Both the position numbers and the translations under genes were made by a program. Source: an uncultured bacterium (lineage in GTDB: Bacteria > Elusimicrobiota > Elusimicrobia > Elusimicrobiales > Elusimicrobiaceae). From it: 64,000 nucleotides of DNA. Position 1 is the stretch's first letter. Each line of letters opens with the position of its first letter. This document shows, one piece after another, positions 58,772 through 64,000 of this stretch. The notes beneath the pieces are model-generated. The model made no database searches and was not told the origin of the DNA. It saw nothing but the letters and a program-made list of their open reading frames with translations. The stretch lies in assembly GCA_949296525.1 (NCBI GenBank), contig CASFOP010000006.1:1-64000 (forward strand), given 5' to 3'.

Positions 58772-60186
58772 TGTCCAAATCGCTGGCCATTAAATGGATT
58801 ATTATTATCGTCATTTTGTTGGGCTCTATGGCTTTGATTTACCCCAATTACCGCTGGTATTCCAAGCCCGCAGCCGAACGTGAAAAACTGGAATCGCTGG
58901 GCGACAAACCCCAGCGCCTGCTGAACCTGGGTCTGGATTTGCGCGGCGGCAGCAGCCTGTTGCTGGAGCTGGACGTCACCAAACTCAGCGACCGCGAACC
59001 GCTTAACGAAGCCATGGCGCGCGCCATTGAAATCATCCGCAACCGCATTGACCAATACGGCGTGGGTGAAACGTCCATTACCCGCCAGGGTGAAAAATGG
59101 ATTTTGGTGCAGCTGCCCGGGGTGGCCAATCCGGCCGCGGCCGAAGCATTAATCGGCAAAACCGCCATGCTAGAGTTCCACATCGTCAAAAATGATACGA
59201 CGGGTGCGGAAAAAGCCATTGAAAAACTGGAAAGCATGGAAGAGCCCTACGACCAGGACGGAGAGCTCAAACCCGAAATCGCCGAGCTTTTGCCCGAAGG
59301 GTACACCATTTTCCGCACCAAAGACGGCGGATATAATTTGGTGGACAAAGTGGCCAAAGTAACGGGTGCGGATTTGGACAACGCCCACCTGATCATGTAC
59401 GGCGAAAACGGTTATCCCGAAGTGGCCTTCTCTTTCAATGCCGAAGGGGCCAAAAAATTCGGCCAGCTGACCGGTTCCAACATCGGCAAACAGCTTGCCA
59501 TCGTTTTGGACAACACCATTCAGTCCGCCCCCGTGGTGCAGAGCCGCATTACCAAAGAAGGCCGCATCTCCGGCACGTTCACGCTGGAAGAAGCGCGCCA
59601 GCTGACCATTGTGCTCAAAGCCGGCGCCCTGCCGGCTCCGGTGCGCGTGATTGAAAAACGCACCATCGGCCCCACACTGGGCGAAGACTCCATTAAATCC
59701 GGTTTAAGCGCCTCTCTGTACGCACTGCTGGCCATTCTGCTGTTCATGGGGATTTACTATAAATGGGCCGGTGTCATTTCCGACATTGCCCTGGTACTCA
59801 ACCTGGTGCTGATGATGGCCATTATGAGCTATTTCTCCGCCACGCTGACGCTGCCCGGCATCGCCGGTGTCATCCTGTCGCTGGCCATGGCCATTGACGC
59901 CAACGTGCTGATTATTGAACGCATGAGGGAAGAAAAACTGCTGGGCAAGCCTATACCGACGATTATCCAGCTCGGTTATGACAAAGCCTGGTCCGCCATC
60001 TTTGACTCCAACCTCACCACCATTATCGTGGGTTGCTGTCTGATGCAGTTCGGCACCGGTCCGGTCAAAGGCTTTGCCGTTACGCTTATCATCGGTCTGG
60101 TGGTCAGCTTGTTTACGGCCGTGTTCGTTACGCGCGCCATTTACGAGCTGATTTTGACTTCCAACCCCAAGGAGATCAGCTTATGA
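58771..60186 (+). CDS. secD: Protein translocase subunit SecD
   Basis: Inner-membrane protein of 471 residues that uses the proton gradient to help pull proteins through SecYEG. The N-terminal helix is followed by LGLDLRGGSSLLLELDV, the periplasmic P1 domain, and the RND-type membrane part with DANVLIIERMREE. Compact compared with E. coli SecD (615). It overlaps both neighbours by a few nt, so yajC-secD-secF are coupled. Confidence 0.95.
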   Translation: MSKSLAIKWIIIIVILLGSMALIYPNYRWYSKPAAEREKLESLGDKPQRLLNLGLDLRGGSSLLLELDVTKLSDREPLNEAMARAIEIIRNRIDQYGVGETSITRQGEKWILVQLPGVANPAAAEALIGKTAMLEFHIVKNDTTGAEKAIEKLESMEEPYDQDGELKPEIAELLPEGYTIFRTKDGGYNLVDKVAKVTGADLDNAHLIMYGENGYPEVAFSFNAEGAKKFGQLTGSNIGKQLAIVLDNTIQSAPVVQSRITKEGRISGTFTLEEARQLTIVLKAGALPAPVRVIEKRTIGPTLGEDSIKSGLSASLYALLAILLFMGIYYKWAGVISDIALVLNLVLMMAIMSYFSATLTLPGIAGVILSLAMAIDANVLIIERMREEKLLGKPIPTIIQLGYDKAWSAIFDSNLTTIIVGCCLMQFGTGPVKGFAVTLIIGLVVSLFTAVFVTRAIYELILTSNPKEISL

Positions 60187-61214
60187 TGACTTTTTTCCCG
60201 AAAACCAATATTGATTTCCTTAAATACAGGAAAGTATATTTCACCATTTCAACCCTGATTTTGTTTTTTGGTATTTTTCTGTTTGCCACCAAAGGGCTGA
60301 ATATGGGCATTGATTTTACCGGCGGCACCATGGTGCAGGTAAAATTTGAGCAACCCGTGGAAATGTCCGCCATTCGCGACGCCCTGGCGCAGACGGAGCG
60401 TGAATCCGACCTGCAGTCTTACGGAGACAACACTTACGCCGTGCGCGAAAAAGGCTCTGAGGCTGACATTGCCGAAGTGCAGGCCGGCGTGGAAAAAGCG
60501 CTGGATACGCTCAACGTGCCTTACACGGTGCAGCAGACCAACTTCGTGGGTCCCGCCGTCGGGCAGGATATGACCGAACGCGCCGCGTGGGCCATTATCC
60601 TCTCGCTGGTGCTGATCATTATTTATGTGGCCTTCCGCTTCAGCAACATTCTGTGGGGCACCTCGGGCGTAATTGCCCTGTTCCACGACCTGTTTGTAAT
60701 GGCGGTGGCGTTTGCGCTGACGCAGCGGGAAATTGATCTGGTGGTCGTGGCGGCCTTCCTGACGGTGGCCGGTTTCTCCATCAACGACACCATCGTCATT
60801 TTTGACCGTATCCGCGAAAATATGCGCCTGCGCCCGCGCGCTTCGCTGGGAGAGCTGATTAACCTCTCCATCAACGAAACGCTGTCCCGCACGATCATTA
60901 CGTCTTTGACGGTGGTCGGCTCTTTGTTCATCCTGTACTTCTTCGGCGGGGAAGCACTCAATTCGTTTGCGTTTGCCATGCTGGTGGGCTGCATCTGCGG
61001 TGTTTACACCACTATCGCGCTAACGACCCCGCTGGTATATGTCTGGACGCACGGCGGCGAAAATAAAGAAGCGGCGGTAGCGACCGCCAAACCCGCGCGC
61101 AAAGCGGGAACGGAAAAGAAGCCCGTTGAAAAGAAGGAAGAAGCCGAACCGGCTACTTCCGGCAACGGCCCTGCCAAAAAATCCGTCCGCAAAAGCCGCA
61201 GAAACAGAAGATAG
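60183..61214 (+). CDS. secF: Protein translocase subunit SecF
   Basis: Partner of SecD, 343 residues. GLNMGIDFTGGTMVQVKF and the membrane motif SINDTIVIFDRIRENMRL are typical. I choose ATG 60183, overlapping the secD stop (ATGA); the longer frame runs inside secD. The last 50 residues (from about HGGENKEAAVATAK) are a charged Lys/Ala/Glu-rich tail that most SecF proteins lack, ending in RKSRRNRR, which may contact ribosomes or lipid head groups. Confidence 0.94.
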   Translation: MMTFFPKTNIDFLKYRKVYFTISTLILFFGIFLFATKGLNMGIDFTGGTMVQVKFEQPVEMSAIRDALAQTERESDLQSYGDNTYAVREKGSEADIAEVQAGVEKALDTLNVPYTVQQTNFVGPAVGQDMTERAAWAIILSLVLIIIYVAFRFSNILWGTSGVIALFHDLFVMAVAFALTQREIDLVVVAAFLTVAGFSINDTIVIFDRIRENMRLRPRASLGELINLSINETLSRTIITSLTVVGSLFILYFFGGEALNSFAFAMLVGCICGVYTTIALTTPLVYVWTHGGENKEAAVATAKPARKAGTEKKPVEKKEEAEPATSGNGPAKKSVRKSRRNRR

Positions 61215-61220
61215 TTTTAG

Positions 61221-61253
61221 AGCCGGACGCGTATCCTGCGCGTCCGGCTTTTT
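61221..61253 (+). terminator. Terminator of yajC-secD-secF
   Basis: A ten-base stem GCCGGACGCG/CGCGTCCGGC with a TTTTT run. Confidence 0.9.
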
Positions 61254-61301
61254 CACGCCGTGTTTTTTTATGCGCTTTTGGAAAAGGGCGGATAAAAAAA
61301 T

Positions 61302-61943
61302 ATGACTGAAAGCATGCGCAAAATCAAACGTTTTAAAATCAGCACACGCCAGAAGGAAATCACGCGTAAAGTGTTGCGTCTGGGTCTGGATTTGCCCGCC
61401 GCGCAGCTAAACGCCGAAATAGAACTGGCGGCTTTTGTGTTGGAACTGGCCGGCAAGCTGGATCCCGGCACCGTCTACGAATTTAATGAAAACGCCCTGT
61501 GGGATTTGGGCGATCAGGCCGTAGCCGCGCAGGGCATGTTCAGCGCATGTGCCGTTACCCTGGGGCAAAGTGCCACGGATTATACGGCTTCCCTCCCCCC
61601 CGCCAAACAGCTGATTGCACAAACCGTTTTATTTGAATTTTTGCGTACGGCTGTTTTGTTTGTGGCCGATTTAATTAAAGAACAGGCGGAAAAAGAAGAA
61701 TGTGAAGCACTGGAGCCGCAGTTTGTATATGTTCCCAAACTGGGCTTGGCGCCGGAACCGAAACTGTTTAAGGACTCCCCACGCACGGAAGAAGAAACCG
61801 CCCGTAAAATTTTGCCCAAACTGCTGGAACGGCTGCAGTCGGGCAAAATAGATGTTTCCTGCGCTGGCGGATCCCTACACCCGCTGGCGACGGCGGTGTT
61901 TATCGTTCCGTGGCAGAAGAAAAAACGCAGAGGAAAAAAATAA
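61302..61943 (+). CDS. Unknown protein, distant MetH-activation-domain resemblance
   Basis: Protein of 213 residues without a named family. Mixed alpha/beta, no signal peptide, basic C-terminus (KKKRRGKK). The layout ISTRQKEITRKVLRLGL ... GTVYEF ... ACAVTLGQSATDY ... HPLATAVFIVPW loosely follows that of cobalamin-dependent methionine synthase activation-domain proteins (helical start, 'TLG' segment, final strand after a Pro), but conserved residues of that family cannot be confirmed by eye. It overlaps the DUF374 gene by one base (TAATG), so the two are translated together. Confidence 0.5.
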   Translation: MTESMRKIKRFKISTRQKEITRKVLRLGLDLPAAQLNAEIELAAFVLELAGKLDPGTVYEFNENALWDLGDQAVAAQGMFSACAVTLGQSATDYTASLPPAKQLIAQTVLFEFLRTAVLFVADLIKEQAEKEECEALEPQFVYVPKLGLAPEPKLFKDSPRTEEETARKILPKLLERLQSGKIDVSCAGGSLHPLATAVFIVPWQKKKRRGKK

Positions 61944-62635
61944 TGCCCAAACCGACTTCGCTGGAGAAAAAAACCGTTTCCTGGAAGCATGTACTCGGCT
62001 CCTGGGCCATTTACGCCTATACGCTGTTTTTAGGCTGGACAACGCGTATTTACTGGTTTAAAACGGACGAATTTTTGCAGTTGGAAAAAGAAGGAAAAAA
62101 CTACATTTATGCCATTTGGCACAACCAGCAGCTGTTCCTGCTCTATCCTTACCGCGGGCAGAAAATCTGTTCCCTGATCAGTTTAAGCGACGACGGGGAA
62201 TTTATTGCCCGCGTATTGCCTAAATTCGGCATGAAAGCCGTGCGCGGCAGCACTACGCGCGGCGGCGCACGCGCACTGATTAAGCTGATGAACATTGCCG
62301 AAGCGGGCTATCACCCCATGCTGACCCCCGACGGACCGCGCGGGCCGATTTACCAGGTGCAGCCGGGAATCCTGTTCCTGGCGCAAAAAACGGGACTGCC
62401 CATTATTCCGGTAGGAACGGCTTTAAGCCATAAGTTTAAAGCAGGCTCCTGGGATAAAATGCGCGTCCCCCTGCCCTTTGGCAGCACGGCGCTGACCTAC
62501 GGCAAAGCCATTTACGTCCCAGAAAACTGCGATATACAGGCTGTCGCCGCCAAACTTAAGGCAGAGTTAGACCGCGTGACGAATCATTCCGAACAATTCA
62601 TCAATAAAAAACCCTTTGACAATGCAAAGGGTTAA
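61943..62635 (+). CDS. DUF374 lysophospholipid acyltransferase-like protein
   Basis: Membrane-associated protein of 230 residues with an N-terminal helix. It shows the acyltransferase His in AIWHNQQLF, the DUF374 motif SLISLSDDGEFIARVL, VRGSTTRGGARAL and LTPDGPRGP. It probably acylates a lipid A or phospholipid precursor; relatives often sit beside Kdo-transfer or lipid A genes. Start ATG 61943 overlaps the upstream stop; the longer frame is within the neighbour. Confidence 0.85.
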   Translation: MPKPTSLEKKTVSWKHVLGSWAIYAYTLFLGWTTRIYWFKTDEFLQLEKEGKNYIYAIWHNQQLFLLYPYRGQKICSLISLSDDGEFIARVLPKFGMKAVRGSTTRGGARALIKLMNIAEAGYHPMLTPDGPRGPIYQVQPGILFLAQKTGLPIIPVGTALSHKFKAGSWDKMRVPLPFGSTALTYGKAIYVPENCDIQAVAAKLKAELDRVTNHSEQFINKKPFDNAKG

Positions 62636-62671
62636 AGATAAGAGTCTTTCCAATAAATAATTTTTCTATTA

Positions 62672-63277
62672 TTAGTCATATATAATACCGTCCGAACGAC
62701 CGGCAATAGACTTGCATATATCCGGGACATCTGCTTCGTCCGGCCGTGCGGGCCAGACATCAGAAACATAAGGCCCACACCAAATGGTCTTTTCTTTTTC
62801 CCCGTCCAGATCTAAATATAATATATATTTCTTATTAAGACTTGAGGCTTTGACTTTAAGTAATCCTCTGTTCAAGCCAAAGCCTTCTGCATCTACCCAA
62901 TAATAAAAATGATCAGTCGTCCAATTATTTTGCCCGTACCCAATATTGCGGCCTATACCCGGAATTTGTATATCCAGCTTGTCTAAATTTCTGGTATAAC
63001 GACGGTTGCTTAAATAATACAACCGCTCGGCTTTTTCCAACGTATTAAAAAAGAGCAGTGCTTCTGCCGCCCTGGATTTTTCCACCGCTTTCTCATACTG
63101 CGGTAGGGCTATTGCCGCCAATATGCCAATAATTAGCACCACTACCAAAAGTTCTATCAGCGTAAAGCCGGAACGGACAGCCTGTGGCTGAGATGATGGG
63201 ATAAAATATCTCAGGACAGAGGTATGGATAAAACCGCCTAAAAGGCCTCCAGAGCGGTTTTTATTTTTCAGATACAT
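62672..63277 (-). CDS. Type IV pilin-like protein with long leader and T13 promoter
   Basis: Prepilin of 201 residues. Unlike the others it has a leader of about 36 residues (MYLKNKNRSGGLLGG...) before G-FTLIELLVVVLIIGILAA, then ALPQYEKAVEKSRAAEALLF, RLYYLSNRRYTRNLDKLDI, and a globular part with few Cys. The T13 promoter cassette places a different ATG (63298) at the leaderless position; that frame stops after five codons (MRKIY), two codons before the pilin ATG in the same frame. Pilin synthesis may thus need reinitiation, or the long leader may be a by-product of an altered 5' end. Confidence 0.8.
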   Translation of the reverse strand: MYLKNKNRSGGLLGGFIHTSVLRYFIPSSQPQAVRSGFTLIELLVVVLIIGILAAIALPQYEKAVEKSRAAEALLFFNTLEKAERLYYLSNRRYTRNLDKLDIQIPGIGRNIGYGQNNWTTDHFYYWVDAEGFGLNRGLLKVKASSLNKKYILYLDLDGEKEKTIWCGPYVSDVWPARPDEADVPDICKSIAGRSDGIIYD

Positions 63278-63283
63278 TTTTTA

Positions 63284-63311
63284 ATATATTTTGCGCATAC
63301 GCAAAATATAT
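63284..63311. repeat. Palindrome in the pilin promoter
   Basis: ATATATTTTGCG (63284-63295) and CGCAAAATATAT (63300-63311) form a 12-bp perfect inverted repeat around CATA. It overlaps the -10 and the predicted start point, so it may be an operator or an RNA hairpin. Confidence 0.55.
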
Positions 63312-63333
63312 CAAAAAAAAAAAAACAATGCAA
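63299..63333 (-). promoter_or_regulatory. Pilin promoter with T13 spacer tract
   Basis: Minus strand: TTGCAT (63328-63333), TG, thirteen T (63313-63325), GA, TATATT (63305-63310), 6 nt, then ATG 63298. The spacer is exactly 17 nt, as in the 54.4-kb copy. Confidence 0.65.
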
Positions 63334-63363
63334 GGCCTTTTAAAACTCCCTCGCAACTTTATT

Positions 63364-63984
63364 TTATTTTTTCAATGTCAGCAGAATAAGTTCGGCTTCT
63401 ACGGAGCCGTCCTGATAGTAGATGTAATGCGGCAGGGAGCCGTCCTCATACGGCGCATATTGGCCAAAACTCATGCGTGCAGTACCAAATTCTTTGCGGT
63501 AAGTAAGCGCTCTGGGATATTCTCCCCCCGCTTCATATTCATAATGCACGGCGCCGTTTTTCTCGTAAGTCACACTGCGCAGGCCGTCTTTTTCGCGGCA
63601 GGATTTGTATACATCCGGAGGGAAAAGCAGCAACGTTAAAAAACTGTCCGCCTTGGCGCGCACGACGGCTTTATCAGCCGGCGGCGTGATAAACACAAAA
63701 TCCGTTCCGCGCTTTGTAACGAGGGCCTGCATCAGTTTATATCCGCCCGACGCGGCAAACAGCGTGGCGTCATAAGTATCTTCAGCCGTCTTTTTAATTT
63801 GCAAAATTCCGTCCAGCTCATTGCCCCGCGCAAACAGCGCGATTTTAAATGCCGCCAGCGTCTGCCCCTGGGCAAAAAACGAAGGCCGGGGCAAGCCCCG
63901 TCCGTCGCAGGAGGTTTTCAAGCCCAGCGAAGCGCACCCCCCTAAAAAAATCAATCCCACCGCAAAAGCGACCCATTTTTTCAT
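63364..63984 (-). CDS. Lipoprotein, LolB-like or unknown
   Basis: Protein of 206 residues with a lipoprotein signal MKKWVAFAVGLIFLGGC (lipobox LGGC, Cys17). The rest is beta-strand-rich with LDGILQIKKTAEDTYDATLFAASGGYKLMQALV, compatible with the LolA/LolB-type half barrel and shown here only in outline (ILQIKKTAEDTYDATLF). The family is not certain. GGAG precedes the ATG at 63984. It lies just upstream of the pilin promoter on the same strand. Confidence 0.6.
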   Translation of the reverse strand: MKKWVAFAVGLIFLGGCASLGLKTSCDGRGLPRPSFFAQGQTLAAFKIALFARGNELDGILQIKKTAEDTYDATLFAASGGYKLMQALVTKRGTDFVFITPPADKAVVRAKADSFLTLLLFPPDVYKSCREKDGLRSVTYEKNGAVHYEYEAGGEYPRALTYRKEFGTARMSFGQYAPYEDGSLPHYIYYQDGSVEAELILLTLKK

Positions 63985-64000
63985 ATCTGCTCCTTCTCCG

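Noticed and set aside
1-64000. CRISPR array or insertion sequence
   Set aside because: No regularly spaced direct repeats, cas genes, transposase motifs or terminal inverted repeats were found by reading.

Overview
The window looks like a fermentative, diderm, host-associated bacterium, most likely of the Elusimicrobiota (Elusimicrobium-like gut lineage). This is an inference from gene content, not a database hit: five scattered single-gene type IV pilin-like proteins (plus a sixth pilin-like domain fused to an RDD protein), an outer-membrane toolkit (MlaEFD, an LPS-core-type glycosyltransferase, a DUF374 acyltransferase, lipoproteins), AdhE with Rex, an ATP-dependent PEP carboxykinase, and sugar PTS genes. 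No CRISPR array, insertion sequence or clear prophage is visible. One tRNA is present.

Layout. 0-8 kb: NhaC antiporter, acyltransferase, and a wall-salvage group (NagZ-type GH3, DigH-like GHL10 hydrolase, MurNAc-type PTS EIIBC), then a SWIB protein. 8-12 kb: aspartate aminotransferase-pckA pair and Mrp. 12-21 kb: RDD/pilin-like fusion, the DUF2157-DUF4401-GDYXXLXY trio, a nucleotidyltransferase and hydrolase, a 613-residue coiled-coil protein, nadB, a small-ORF RNA and a pilin. 21.5-27.5 kb: one operon for GlcNAc use (EIIA-HPr-EI fusion, nagE, nagB, nagA), then a MATE pump. 29-32 kb: pilin-GT39-GT2 operon. 32-39 kb: dnaB-alr-mlaE-mlaF-mlaD-radA on the minus strand. 39-43 kb: HIT protein and divergent rex/adhE. 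43-48 kb: pilin, secreted and membrane proteins, MORN protein, flavoprotein, tRNA-Met, TPR lipoprotein. 48-50.5 kb: a candidate sRNA, glycosyltransferase, polysaccharide deacetylase and its inactive tandem paralogue. 50.5-52.7 kb: gene-poor regulatory island with a CI/LexA-like regulator lacking the protease dyad, flanked by two structured RNA-like regions that are partly complementary. 52.7-64 kb: yggS-yggU, pilin, thrS, LtaS-like sulfatase, yajC-secD-secF, an unknown protein with DUF374, pilin and a lipoprotein.

How it works together. Cell-wall sugars and GlcNAc would be released by NagZ/DigH-like enzymes, imported by PTS permeases fed by one EIIA-HPr-EI fusion, and turned into fructose-6-phosphate by NagA/NagB. 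Fermentation ends in ethanol through AdhE under Rex, and the aminotransferase and PckA link aspartate, oxaloacetate and PEP.

The most unusual signals are regulatory. Three pilin genes carry a poly-T tract (13, 13 and 9 T) exactly between -35 and -10, which suggests phase variation. About ten genes have a -10 hexamer only 6-7 nt before the ATG, which suggests widespread leaderless mRNAs. A shared palindrome covers the predicted start sites of both rex and adhE. The 51-52.6 kb island contains an apparently undescribed RNA of about 400 nt with its own promoter and terminator.
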